Of a stretch of DNA of 59,938 nucleotides, positions 1 to 9,486 are shown piece by piece. A program made the translations under genes and the position numbers. Under the pieces are notes generated by a model. The model saw nothing but the letters and a program-made list of their open reading frames with translations, was not told where the DNA came from and ran no database searches. Position 1 is the stretch's first letter, and every line of letters begins with the position of its first letter. Origin of the DNA: Firmicutes bacterium UBA3572 (GTDB lineage Bacteria; Bacillota; Desulfotomaculia; Desulfotomaculales; Desulforudaceae); the NCBI GenBank assembly GCA_002375985.1, contig DFNH01000037.1, positions 1-59,938 on the forward strand, written 5' to 3'.

Positions 1-30
1 CACACTTCTTGACCTAGAGCCCGCCCGCCG

Positions 31-60
31 TTGACAGATGATCCGTCCTTTTGCTAAAAT
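31..60 (+). promoter_or_regulatory. sigma-A promoter of tRNA-Asn
   Basis: A perfect -35 box TTGACA (31-36) and a -10 box TAAAAT (55-60), separated by 18 bases, lie 20 bases upstream of the mature tRNA-Asn. Nothing else starts here. Confidence 0.75.
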
Positions 61-79
61 ACTACCGGTGAAAAACTGT

Positions 80-154
80 TCCGCGATAGCTCAACGGTAG
101 AGCAACCGGCTGTTAACCGGTAGGTTGTAGGTTCGAATCCTACTCGCGGAGCCA
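80..154 (+). tRNA. tRNA-Asn (GTT), first copy
   Basis: A full cloverleaf can be drawn: acceptor TCCGCGA pairs with TCGCGGA, the discriminator is G and CCA is encoded. The anticodon loop CTGTTAA gives anticodon GTT (Asn). A second copy at 31060-31134 differs only by a swapped first anticodon-stem pair (A-T here, T-A there). The decayed accessory zone starts directly after this gene. Confidence 0.97.
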
Positions 155-198
155 GATTTTAATCCGCCAACTTAAGGCGGTTCTTGGTTAACGCGAGA

Positions 199-232
199 CC
201 CCGTCGGGATGACCCGGCGGGATTTTTGCTTT
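199..232 (+). terminator. Rho-independent terminator after tRNA-Asn
   Basis: A GC-rich stem (CCGTCGGG with CCCGGCGG, one G-T wobble, loop ATGA) is followed by GATTTTTGCTTT. It lies 45 bases after the tRNA and probably ends its transcript. Confidence 0.7.
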
Positions 233-538
233 AATATGCCTGGCGAGGGTGCTGGCTGTAAGGTTGTGGTTGAACCGGCAGGAGACGGCGGGGGCCATGG
301 TGCTTCTCCGAGACGCCAGGAGGAGGAAGGGCCGGGCACAAGGAAGAGGGGGGCTTGCAATGTGTTCGGGCGAAGGGCAAAGACCGCAGAAAATCCCCGG
401 GAGCTACCCACCAGAGGAAGTGGTGAATCCACAGGGGACGGTGGGAGCCACCGGTGCGGCTCCCTTTCACCAGGCGCGGGTACTCCCCGCGGGGCTTCTG
501 GGTCTGGATGAAGCAGTACGACGGGCACTTTAGGTTGA
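233..538. other. non-coding or unrecognised stretch
   Basis: About 300 GC-rich bases. The short open frames here lack convincing ribosome sites and their translations resemble no family I know. The hsdM remnant's reading frame becomes open at 539, so this may be filler left by the rearrangement that truncated hsdM. Confidence 0.4.
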
Positions 539-581
539 GATCAGACCTTTACTTGCTTTTTCCTCGCACGTGATATAATAT

Positions 582-2018
582 ATGCGAAAATTGCTAGTGA
601 TGTCAGACTTCGCCTTTGCCACGAAGAAAAGGTCGATGGTTGGAAGAGAGAAAGATTATCCGGCGTTGATAAAGTCCGTGCGCGTATGGCCGCCATTGAA
701 CGCGACAACAGGACACTCAAAGGTGTTCTTCCCAAAGACTACGCACGCCCCGCTCTTGACAAGGCCCGCCTTGGCGAGCTTATCGACCTCATCGGTACTA
801 TTGGTCTCGGTGACAAGGAGAGTCGCCAGAAGGACATTTTCGGCCGTGTGTACGAATATTTCCTGGCGAAGTTCGCAGAGAAGGAAGGCAAGGGAGGAGG
901 AGAGTTCTACACGCCCCAGTGCGTTGTCAAACTTCTGGTCGAGATGATCGAACCGTTCAAGGGCCGTGTCTTTGACCCGTGCTGTGGCTCCGGTGGGATG
1001 TTTGTTCAGGCCGTCCGATTTGTCCAGGCGCATGCTTCGAACAACGGCAACGGCAAGCGGTCGAGAGTGAGGCTGCAACGCGAGATTTCCATCTACGGCC
1101 AGGAGTCAAACTACACAACCTGGCGTCTGTGCCTGATGAACCTGGCGATTCGCGGAATCGACGCCGACATCCGGTGGGGTGACAGCTTTCTAAACGACAA
1201 ACACAAGGACCTCAAGGCCGATTTCATTCTCGCCAATCCACCGTTCAACATGGAGGACTGGGGCTACAGCAAGGTCAAAGACGACGTCCGCTGGAGGCGT
1301 TTTGATGGCAATGGGCAGTTTTCTCTGCCGCCCGGCGGACCCCGCAAGCAGAAGGATGGGTCCATCATCCACGTGGACGGTGGTAACGCCAATTACGCCT
1401 GGATTCTCCACTTCCTCCATCATCTGGCCCCGCACGGCATAGCCGGATTCGTCTTGGCCAATGGGTCTTTCACCAGCAACACATCCGGGGAGGGCGAAAT
1501 CCGAAAAGCAATCATCGAGGCTGACTTGGTCGACTGCATCATTGCCCTGCCTGGCCAGCTCTTTTACACCACCCAGATTCCTGCTTGCCTGTGGTTCCTG
1601 ACACGGAACAAGGGGGCGGACAGACAACGCGGCTTCCGCGCCCGCCACGGCGAAACGCTTTTTATCGACGCTCGAAAGATGGGGACGCTCATTGACCGTA
1701 CCCATCGCGAGCTCTCGGACGAGGAGATCGCCGTGATCGCCCGTACCTAATCATGCGTGGCGCGGTGAAAAGGGAGCAGGTGAGTACGAAGACAAGCCAG
1801 GCTTCTGCAAGGCGGCCACGCTCAAAGACATCCAGGCTCACAACTACGTTCTCACGCCCGGGCGTTATGTCGGGGCTCCCGAGATCGAAGACGATGGCGT
1901 CCCCTTCGAAGAGAAAATGGCTGAACTTACTGCTGAACTATACGAGCAGATGGCCGAGGCGGAAGAACTCGACGCCGTAATCCGCCGGAACCTGGAGAGG
2001 TTGGGCTATGGGAAGTGA
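582..2018 (+). pseudogene. hsdM: hsdM remnant, type I restriction N6-adenine methyltransferase
   Basis: The translation matches HsdM of type I restriction systems: SAM motif I (DPCCGSGGMF), catalytic motif IV (NPPF), and the strongly conserved run from GVLPKDYARP to FIDARKMG. Family members are roughly 500 residues; the N-terminal helical (HsdM_N) region is absent and the frame simply opens at 539 without a plausible start. A second lesion is one extra A near 1748-1750: it turns ...RTYHAWRGE... into a stop, and the true C-terminus continues in the next frame as ...YEDKPGFCKAATLKDIQ... to ERLGYGK and a stop at 2016-2018. Both lesions make a working methyltransferase unlikely. The longest intact frame, 686-1750, would give 354 residues. 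No hsdS specificity gene is present nearby. Confidence 0.9.
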
Positions 2019-2930
2019 ACTCACCTTTGAAAGACTTGCGAGGGCCATTCAGAAGGTTCACAAGCACTTCTCCGCTCAGGCAAGCAGGGCTGTCAACATC
2101 AGCTTGACGCTGAGAAACTGGATTGTAGGCCTGTACATCTACGAATACGAACAAAACGGTTCAGACCGCGCCCGTTACGGCGAATATCTGCGGATCGCCT
2201 GCGGCAATCCGGTATGAAGCGGGTTGATGTGCGCGAACTGCGAAGGTACAGGCAGTTCTACTTGCAAATTCGGGAGGCATTGACTCCCGAATCTCGGGCA
2301 ATGCTCCCGGCCATTGAGGAACTTGTTCCAATGTGGGAGTCAGTGACTCCCGCATTGGGTGTAAACGGAAAGGCAATCCTTGAAAGGCTTTCCTTCACGC
2401 ATCTTGCGGAATTGATAAAGATAGATGATCCAATCAAACGTGCTTTCTATGAAATTGAATGCATCCGTGGCAACTGGTCGGTGCGTGAGCTTAAACGCCA
2501 GATCGCAAGCCTCTATTACGAAAGATCGGGCCTTTCCAGAAATAAAGAGAAACTCGCCGAACTCGTCCAATCCGGTGCTGAACGGGCCGAACCGAAACTT
2601 GCCATACGCGATCCTTATGTCTTTGAATTCCTTGGTCTGAAACCCGCAGAGGTAATGAGCGAATCTGATCTGGAGAAGCAGCTCCTAGACAAGTTGCAGG
2701 AGTTCTTGCTGGAACTTGGGCATGGATTCTGCTTCGAGGCCAGACAGAAGCGGATTCTTATAGGCGATTCCTAACAATTTTGTCGATTTGGTCTTTTACC
2801 ACCGGATACTGAAATGCCATGTACTCATTGAACTGAAGGTGGATGCCTTTTCCCACGAATACATCGGCCAGCTCAATACCTATGTGAGCTGGTACAAAAG
2901 GAATATGATGACCAAGAGCAAGCCGTTGCA
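2008..2930 (+). pseudogene. DUF1016 / YhcG-type PDDEXK nuclease, frameshifted and truncated
   Basis: Three consecutive reading frames together spell a YhcG (DUF1016) protein. It starts MGSELTFERLARAIQKVHKH, overlapping the hsdM remnant, and breaks near 2190; the next frame holds GMKRVDVRELRRYRQFY through GFCFEARQKRILIGD; it breaks again near 2770 (one extra base) and continues NFVDLVFYHRILKCH, VLIELKVDAFSHEYIGQ, NTYVSWYKRNMMTK. The nuclease motif D-x(n)-E-x-K (VDLVFYH / LIELK) lies in the last piece. After NMMTK the family should continue for about 50 residues, but the sequence passes into hsdR. Such nucleases often sit between hsdM and hsdS/hsdR in type I loci, so it probably belonged to this locus. 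It is non-functional as read. Confidence 0.85.
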
Positions 2931-3884
2931 GTGATGATGGAGAAGTTCGAAGTCGTACGCGACATGTTCCATGGTTTCGACTACAAAACGATTCTGGCCG
3001 CAGACGCAGCGAAAAGGATGAGCGGCGTAGCCCAAGCAATGGAGTTCATCCTCGGCCTTGACGATGGTAAAAAGCGCTATCTCCGAGCTGTATCAGCCCT
3101 TTCCAAGGCATTCGCTTTGGCGGTACCTCCTGAACAGGCCCTTGCGATCCGCGACGAAGTCGGGCTGTTTCAGGAGATTCGATCGGCTCTTGTCAAGGCG
3201 ACAGTATCCGACTCGGAAAGGACACCAGATGAAATGGAGTCTGCTATCCGGCAATTGGTTTCCCGTGCGGTTTACCCTACAGACATTGTGGATGTTTTTG
3301 CAGCTGCCGGATTGGAGAAGCCGGATATTTCTATCCTGTCGGACGAGTTCTTGGCGGAGGTGAAGCAGCTACCTCAGCGCAACCTAGCGGTGGAGCTCCT
3401 TAAGAAATTGATCAATGACGAAATTAAGACGCACATGCGCAAGAACGTCGTCCAGGCCCGGTCATTCGCCGAGATGTTGGAAAAGGCTGTCCGGAAGTAC
3501 CAGAACCGCGCGATTGAAGCTGCTCAAGTGATCGAGGAACTCATTCAGTTAGCCAAAGACATTCGGAAGGCCCAGTCACGAGGGCAGGAGCTTGGCCTTA
3601 CGGATGACGAGGTAGCGTTTTATGACGCATTGGCAGAAAACGAAAGTGCTCGTGAGGTAATGGGTGACGATAAATTGCGGTTTTTGGCTCAGGAATTGGT
3701 CAACCGCGTAAAGCAAAACGTCACCATTGACTGGCAGGTGCGCGAAAACGCCCGAGCCCAAATTCGCGTGCTGGTGAAGCGCATCCTCCGAAAATACGGC
3801 TATCCTCCGGATATGCAGCAACGGGCAACTGAACTCGTCCTAGAGCAAGCTGAAGTGCTTTGCAGAGATTGGGCCGGTGGCTGA
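2901..3884 (+). pseudogene. hsdR: hsdR C-terminal fragment, type I restriction endonuclease
   Basis: About 325 residues match the C-terminal helical domain of HsdR: EYDDQEQAVAVMMEKFE, LSKAFALAVP, DEFLAEVKQLPQRNLAVELL, RNVVQARSFAEMLEKAVRKY, VLVKRILRKYGYPP. Full HsdR proteins are around 1000 residues; the nuclease and both helicase domains are missing. The frame is open from 2901, where it merges with the end of the DUF1016 remnant across the shared string GAATATGATGACC. A GTG at 2931 could start a 317-residue peptide, but this would have no catalytic domain. Confidence 0.9.
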
Positions 3885-3957
3885 GGAGGCCAATCAATAA
3901 CTTTATGAAGAATTCTTTTTCTAACTCCCCAAAAAGAACCAAAGGAGGTTTCCCCTT

Positions 3958-4278
3958 ATAGCCATTATATCACAACAACGGCTCTTTGGGTGGCAGGAAA
4001 TAAATGAATTAGGCGATTTGGAGCACCTGGTACTGGTTTGACCATCTGCCTGATGAGGAGTTAATGCGCGGCGGGAGCTTCCACAGAACGCACAATTACG
4101 GGTGATTTGCGGCTTCGATCCGTAGCTGGGGGAGCGGGCGGTTCCGCTGGCGCATGTTTACTCCCGCTTCTTGAAAAAGCTTATGCGGTGTGCCAACGAA
4201 GTGGAAAAAATATTTGCGCGGCTGGTGGACGAAATGAGCACGTTGCTGCCGGACTTCGGGCAGTATATGGATAGATAA
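3958..4278 (+). pseudogene. transposase remnant (IS1182-like N-terminal part)
   Basis: Patches in shifting frames read LFGWQEINELGDLEHL, then HLPDEELMR, then a TAG-interrupted CGFDP...VYSRFLKKLMRC and FARLVDEMSTLLPDFGQY. This order (LFSW-type start, DEELM, CGF, VYSRFLKKL, LLPDFG) matches the N-terminal half of a transposase group I associate with IS1182. There is an internal deletion between DEELM and CGF, at least one frameshift and stops. The catalytic DDE part and terminal repeats were not found. The family name is less certain than the fact that it is a decayed transposase. Confidence 0.6.
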
Positions 4279-4449
4279 TTCACCTGGTCCAAATATTACC
4301 TTAAACGCGCGGTTTCGGACTGAAAAGAGGCGCAAGTCCGGGGTGGACTTCATGCTTACAGCGCAAATAGCCTCGACCGGTTTTGTCTTGACTTACGGGG
4401 GTCATTACGGCCTGACTCCAAAACCTTGATGCAGGTGGTGCCGGTTACC
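4279..4449. other. unrecognised intergenic stretch
   Basis: No convincing gene. It may hold further unrecognisable remains of the transposase upstream. Confidence 0.35.
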
Positions 4450-5649
4450 TCAGAGGACGAACCACGGATACACGACCGCCCCGGAGCGTTTGAACGATAG
4501 ATCGCCGCCGTAGATGAGGGCGGCGGGGGTAGTTTCATCATCCGACAATTTTCGCCAGTAGATAAGGTTGCTGAAAAAGTCGGACGCTATCGTCTGGGCG
4601 GACTTGGTCTCCACAGGGATCAATTTCTGCCCGAGATCGATGATGATATCCACTTCGTGGCCGGAGGCGTCGCGCCAGAAGTAAAGGCTCGGCTGCTCAC
4701 CGCGGTGCATGAAGTTTTTGTACATCTCCGAGACCACGAAACTCTCGAAGACTGCTCCGCGCTCGGCCCGGTGGAAAAGCTCATCCGGTGAGCGGATTTG
4801 AAGCAGGTAGCACAAAAGCCCTGTATCCAAGAAGTATAGCTTGGGGCTCTTGATAAGCCGCTTGCCGAAGTTCTTGTGATGCGGCCTCAAGAGCGTCACT
4901 ATGAAGCTGGCCTCGAGTGCGGAGATCCACCGCTTGGCTGTCGTGTGCGAGATGCCGCAGTCGGACGCCAGCCCCGATAGATTGAGCAGTTGTCCACATC
5001 GGCCGGCACACAGCCTGATGAACCTGCCGAACGTCTCGATGTCGCCGACGTTGAGGACATTTCGCACGTCCCGCTCGAGGTAGGTCTGGTAGTAGCCGGC
5101 CAGCCAGTCGCGCGGAGGAAGGTGCTTGTCGTGTATCCGGGGATAAAAGCCGGTGAAGAGCGTTTCCAGCAAGCCCTTCGCGGGTGGCTTCAAGTTCCTG
5201 GGAGAGCTTTTGCCAAGCGTCTCGAGCGCTATGGGCTTTCGCCCTTCGAGCTCTGCCAGGGAGAAGGGGAGAAGATGCAACACCGCGCACCTTCCGGCGA
5301 GTGACTGGGATATGCTCTGGAGCAGAAGGAAGTTCTGTGAGCCGGTCAGGATAAACCTGCCTGTCCAATCCCTGTGTTCGTCCACAAGCACCTGGATGTA
5401 CGAAAAGAGCTCCGGCGCTCGCTGAACCTCGTCCAGGATGACCGGGCCGTCGAACTGGTCCAGGAAGCCGCGCGGGTCCTCCAGGGCGAACTGCCGCTGG
5501 TCCAGGAGCTCGAGAGACACATACTGGTAGTTCCTGAATACGGCCTGGACCAGGGTGGTCTTGCCGGACTGCCTGGGCCCGGTCACGGTGAGGATCGGGA
5601 ACTGCTTTGCCGCCTGCTTCAACTTGTCGGCCAAAGTTCGCTTGATCAT
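4450..5649 (-). CDS. AAA ATPase with DUF4143 domain
   Basis: A protein of 399 residues from the ATG at 5649, which has GGAG about nine bases upstream; the frame is open further up but without a better site. It has Walker A GPRQSGKTT near residue 23, Walker B VILDEVQRAPEL near 70, an arginine-rich sensor region with ILTGSQNFLL, and the C-terminal DUF4143 part with the restriction-enzyme-like signature SGHEVDIIID...LIPVETKSA. Proteins of this archaeal-ATPase/DUF4143 family are common in mobile and accessory regions; their substrate is generally unknown, although the C-terminal fold resembles a PDDEXK nuclease. This is the only intact gene in the first 6 kb. It is monocistronic and convergent with the restriction remnants. 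Confidence 0.85.
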   Translation of the reverse strand: MIKRTLADKLKQAAKQFPILTVTGPRQSGKTTLVQAVFRNYQYVSLELLDQRQFALEDPRGFLDQFDGPVILDEVQRAPELFSYIQVLVDEHRDWTGRFILTGSQNFLLLQSISQSLAGRCAVLHLLPFSLAELEGRKPIALETLGKSSPRNLKPPAKGLLETLFTGFYPRIHDKHLPPRDWLAGYYQTYLERDVRNVLNVGDIETFGRFIRLCAGRCGQLLNLSGLASDCGISHTTAKRWISALEASFIVTLLRPHHKNFGKRLIKSPKLYFLDTGLLCYLLQIRSPDELFHRAERGAVFESFVVSEMYKNFMHRGEQPSLYFWRDASGHEVDIIIDLGQKLIPVETKSAQTIASDFFSNLIYWRKLSDDETTPAALIYGGDLSFKRSGAVVYPWFVL

Positions 5650-6166
5650 GCTCGAAGTCTCCGTCTGTACGATTGAATATCTTGTGTTCAAATTACACGA
5701 GAGAAGAACCGTAGTCAAGCGCCTTTCCCCGCCGATCCGCCAGGGGGCACATGGAAGGGAGAGATAGGGAGAACGGAGTTCTAGGCCATTGTGATGTACA
5801 CGGTTCCGATTCGGAGGGCGGAAATTCGAGTTAACGCCGTTTCCGGCTGGTCAGCGAATTGGTGGATTCGGTAACTTTCGGAAATACAAAGACTTAGCTG
5901 ATGCGGAGAAAAAGGAGAGTGGTTTATGAAGAGGGTTGCAGGTAGAGAGCCAGCCTGCAAAGTCGCCCAAAGGGCGGCCTTTATGTGTTTGGACACAGGC
6001 GACTATTCGGTGGTACCGGATCGCAAAGCCGTCGGTAGCCGCCAAACGCGAGGTTTGGCTGAAAAACTAAAGGATCAAAGGGAGTATTGTAGAAGTATTA
6101 TAAAAAACAAGAAAATAGTAGCTTGACATTAATTGTTAATAAGGCAGCCGGAAATGGGGTCTGGCC
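5650..6166 (+). other. long leader with stable hairpins before the c-di-GMP gene
   Basis: No convincing protein gene. On the plus strand several perfect stems occur in close order: TTGCAGG/CCTGCAA (5936-5942 with 5954-5960), AGTCGCC/GGCGACT (5961-5967 with 5998-6004) enclosing a GTGT/ACAC hairpin, and GCCAAAC/GTTTGGC (6041-6047 with 6053-6059, loop GCGAG). Strings CGCAAAGCC and GGTAGCCG near 6031-6040 recall parts of the GEMM c-di-GMP riboswitch, but their order and spacing do not fit that consensus. A TTGACA at 6124-6129 has no matching -10 box. This may be an untranslated regulatory leader; no known class is assigned. Confidence 0.4.
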
Positions 6167-9100
6167 GTGACTCGTTATCCAGAAGGCTTTACTTTTGCCC
6201 AATTGGTCGATATCGAGGCCGTACAGCGGTTGCAGGATGACTTCACCGCGGTTACCGGCTTGTCTACTTCTTTCCTGGACCCCTCCGGCCAAGTATGGAC
6301 CCGTTCGGGCACCAGCAATGTGTGCGAGGAGTTTATCCGCCGTTCGCCGCTCGGCCGCTCCCGCTGCCGGGTAAGCCACCGCCGGCTCCTGGAGGCGGCA
6401 GCCGCGCAGCAGGCCGAGGTCATTCAGGTCTGTGATAACGGCCTGGTTACCGTGGGCATCCCGCTTTTTTTAGCCGAAAAACACCTGGCCACGCTGGTGG
6501 TGAACCAGGTGTTTTTCAGTCCGCCGGATGAAAGTTTGTTTCGGATACAGGCGCGGGAACTGGGCTTGGACGAGAAACCCTATCTGGCGGCCATCCGCCG
6601 GTTGCCGGTAATCCCGGAAGAGCGGTTTTGGCAAATGACCCGTTTGTTCACCAATATGGTCAGTCTCCTTTTTGATCTCGGCCGCCGCAGTTTGGAACAG
6701 AAAAGGCTCGAAGAACAGCTGCAGCGGGAGCGGGCGTCCTTGGAGGCTATCTTCCAAGGATCGGGCGACGGCATGCGCATTATCGGCACCGACTGCCGGA
6801 TCGTCCGTCAAAACCGGGAGATGGAGCGGCTCTCCGGCGTGCCGGCGCACGAGGCGGTGGGTAAGAAGTGCTTTCAGACCTTCCATCATCCCTACTGCGG
6901 TTCTGAACACTGCATTCTGCAGCGTATCCTGGCCGGCGAAGAACGTGTGTACCTGGAAGTGAAAAATGCGCGGCCTGACGGCCGGAAAATAGACGTGGCG
7001 CTCATTGCTACCCCGCTGAAAAGCGCGGCGGGGGAAATCATTGGGGTGATCGAGAGTTTTCGAGACATCACCAAACGCAAACAAATGGAACATAAGCTTC
7101 GCACCTCCAGAGAGACCCTCCGCACCATTTTTAACAGCGTTTACGATGCCATCTTTGTACATACGTTCGACGGCACGATCATCGACGTCAATAACAAGAT
7201 GCTGGAAATGTATGGAGTTAGCCGGGAGCAGGCCTTGCGCCTGTCCATCAGGGATGATTACTTCGCTCCGGAAAACCTTCTGGACCGGCTGCCGGAGATC
7301 TGGGAACGAGTCCGGGCCGGTGAGGACCAGTTTTTTGAATGGCGGGCGCGCCGGCCGGTGGACGGTTCGGTTTTCGACGTGGAGGTGTTCCTGCGCAAGC
7401 TGCATTTGGACGGCCAGGACGTGATCCTGGCCAACGTCCGCGATATCACCGAGCGCAAGCAAAGCCAGCGGGAACTACAGCGCACCAACGAGGAACTGGA
7501 AGCACTCAACGAGGAGTTGGTAGCCATCAACGAGGAACTGCGGGCTACCGACGAAGAGCTCAAACAGCAGTTGGACGAACTGGAGAAAAGCCGGGAAGCC
7601 CTGGCCTCGGCCAACCGGCGACTGCACGACATTATTGATTTTCTCCCCGATGCTACTTTTGTCATCGACCGGGACAAAAAGGTAATCTTCTGGAACCGGG
7701 CTATGGAAGAGTTAACCGGCGTGTCTAAAGAAGACATCATCGGCAAAGGTGATTACGCCTACGCCATACCTTTTTATGGTAAGCCCCGCCCTATCCTGAT
7801 CGACTTGGTCGGTGCTCCCGACCTTCAGGCCGAAGGGCAATACGAATACATTCATCGCAAGGGGGACACCCTGTACGCCGAGACGTTCGTGCCACGGCTG
7901 CGCGGCGGCCAAGACGCTTACCTCTGGGCTAAGGCTTCACCGCTTTACGACCGGGGGGGCAACCTGGCGGGAGCGATCGAGTCCGTCCGCGACATCACCG
8001 AGCAGCGCCGGGCACGGGAAGAACTCAACCTGCAGAAAGCCTATTTCCAGCAGCTCTTCGAGAACTCCCCCGACGGCATTGTGATGCTCGACACCACAGA
8101 TCGAATCATACGTGTCAACAAAGGTTTCCAAAAACTGTTCCAGTACGCGCCTGAAGAGGTACTCGGCCGCCCCATCAACGAGGTCATCGTGCCGGAGGAA
8201 CTCTTTGAAGAAGCCTCTCTTCTGTTCCGTACTGCACTCGCCGGGCGCGTGGTGCAGAAAGAATCGGTGCGCCGGCGCAAGGACGGCACACTGGTAAATG
8301 TATCAATCCTCTGCTACCCCATTGTGCTGAATAACGAATTGGTCGGTATTTACGGTATTTACAGCGACATCACCGAACGCAAACAGGTTCAGGACCGCCT
8401 GCAGTACCTCAGTATGCACGATCCGCTGACCGGATTGTTCAACCGCGCGTACTTCGAGCAGGAAATGCACCGCCTCGGGGGAAACCGCTATGCCCCGGTG
8501 GGAGTGATCCTCTCCGATGTCGACGGGCTGAAGATTGTGAACGATACCCTGGGACACGAGGAGGGGGACACCTTACTGAAAAAGGTGGCCGATGTAATCC
8601 GGGGCGTGTTGCGGGCCGGCGACGTGGTGGCGCGGGTCGGTGGGGACGAGTTCGCGGTGTTGCTCCCCAAAAGCAACCGGCAGTCCGTGGAAAGCGTCGT
8701 CCAACGGATAAGGGACGCGGTCAAGCGCTATAATGACGAAAACCCGGGGCTGCCGCTAAGCGTCTCCATCGGCTTTGCGGTCAGCAGTGCGGAGTGGGCG
8801 GATATGGGCGAACTGTTCAAGGAAGCGGACAACAACATGTACCGCGAAAAGCTGCACCGCAGCCGCAGTGCCCGCAGCGCCATCGTCCAGACGTTGATGA
8901 AGGCGTTGGAAGCAAGAGACTTTATCACCGAGGGCCACGCGGACCGTTTGCAGAATTTAGTGGTGGCCCTAGCGAGAGATCTGGAGCTGTCCGAACGCCA
9001 GATAAGCGACCTGCGCTTGCTGGCCCAGTTTCACGACATCGGCAAGGTGGGGATACCCGACTGTATCCTGTATAAAGCCGGCCCGCTTACCGCGGAAGAA

Positions 9101-9436
9101 CGCGCCGAAATGCAGCGGCACAGTGAAATCGGTCACCGGATCGCCCTGGCGGCGCCCGACCTGGCACCCATCGCCGATTGGATTCTCGAACACCACGAGT
9201 GGTGGAATGGCAAGGGTTACCCCTTGGGACTCAAAGGAACGGAAATTCCCCTGGAGTGCCGTATCCTGGCGGTGGCCGATGCCTATGACGCGATGACCAG
9301 CGACCGGCCCTACCGGAAGGCCATGTCCCACGCCGAGGCGGTGGCTGAACTGCGGCGCTGCGCCGGCACCCAGTTCGACCCGGAGCTGGTTGAACGGTTT
9401 ATTGCGCTTCTGGATGGTGAAAAGGCCTGGCATTGA
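6167..9436 (+). CDS. PocR-PAS-GGDEF-HD-GYP cyclic-di-GMP enzyme
   Basis: A 1089-residue signalling protein. Residues 1-180 form a PocR sensory domain (FTFAQLVDIEAVQRLQDDF, with the conserved cysteine-containing CEEF and CRVSH). Four PAS domains follow at about 190-310, 320-430, 490-620 and 625-745, with a charged NEEL-repeat coiled coil at about 430-490. The diguanylate cyclase domain has an intact GGDEF (about 825-829) and an RxxD inhibitory site (RAGD) five residues before it. The C-terminal HD-GYP phosphodiesterase has HDIGK (about 956) and HHEWWNGKGYP (about 1009). So both synthesis and breakdown of c-di-GMP are possible from the motifs. No membrane segment is apparent, so it should be cytoplasmic. 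PocR domains are proposed to bind small hydrocarbon derivatives or metals. The start is GTG with a weak GGGG site; it has no operon partner. Confidence 0.93.
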   Translation: MTRYPEGFTFAQLVDIEAVQRLQDDFTAVTGLSTSFLDPSGQVWTRSGTSNVCEEFIRRSPLGRSRCRVSHRRLLEAAAAQQAEVIQVCDNGLVTVGIPLFLAEKHLATLVVNQVFFSPPDESLFRIQARELGLDEKPYLAAIRRLPVIPEERFWQMTRLFTNMVSLLFDLGRRSLEQKRLEEQLQRERASLEAIFQGSGDGMRIIGTDCRIVRQNREMERLSGVPAHEAVGKKCFQTFHHPYCGSEHCILQRILAGEERVYLEVKNARPDGRKIDVALIATPLKSAAGEIIGVIESFRDITKRKQMEHKLRTSRETLRTIFNSVYDAIFVHTFDGTIIDVNNKMLEMYGVSREQALRLSIRDDYFAPENLLDRLPEIWERVRAGEDQFFEWRARRPVDGSVFDVEVFLRKLHLDGQDVILANVRDITERKQSQRELQRTNEELEALNEELVAINEELRATDEELKQQLDELEKSREALASANRRLHDIIDFLPDATFVIDRDKKVIFWNRAMEELTGVSKEDIIGKGDYAYAIPFYGKPRPILIDLVGAPDLQAEGQYEYIHRKGDTLYAETFVPRLRGGQDAYLWAKASPLYDRGGNLAGAIESVRDITEQRRAREELNLQKAYFQQLFENSPDGIVMLDTTDRIIRVNKGFQKLFQYAPEEVLGRPINEVIVPEELFEEASLLFRTALAGRVVQKESVRRRKDGTLVNVSILCYPIVLNNELVGIYGIYSDITERKQVQDRLQYLSMHDPLTGLFNRAYFEQEMHRLGGNRYAPVGVILSDVDGLKIVNDTLGHEEGDTLLKKVADVIRGVLRAGDVVARVGGDEFAVLLPKSNRQSVESVVQRIRDAVKRYNDENPGLPLSVSIGFAVSSAEWADMGELFKEADNNMYREKLHRSRSARSAIVQTLMKALEARDFITEGHADRLQNLVVALARDLELSERQISDLRLLAQFHDIGKVGIPDCILYKAGPLTAEERAEMQRHSEIGHRIALAAPDLAPIADWILEHHEWWNGKGYPLGLKGTEIPLECRILAVADAYDAMTSDRPYRKAMSHAEAVAELRRCAGTQFDPELVERFIALLDGEKAWH

Positions 9437-9486
9437 GGCGGAACGACGAAACCCAGTTTAACGCCCTCCCGCCGGGCCGGACAAGA

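Noticed and set aside
209..533. Overlapping frames of about 100 codons after tRNA-Asn
   Set aside because: High-GC chance frames on both strands with Arg/Gly/Pro-rich translations and no ribosome sites.
5936..6060. GEMM-I c-di-GMP riboswitch
   Set aside because: Only the strings CGCAAAGCC and GGTAGCCG match; the GGCAAACC part is missing and the GNRA-type hairpin is after, not before, the core. Kept as an unclassified leader.
5926..6126. A 66-codon frame before the c-di-GMP enzyme
   Set aside because: It runs through the stable hairpins and has no similarity to a family I know; the stems look like RNA structure rather than coding sequence.
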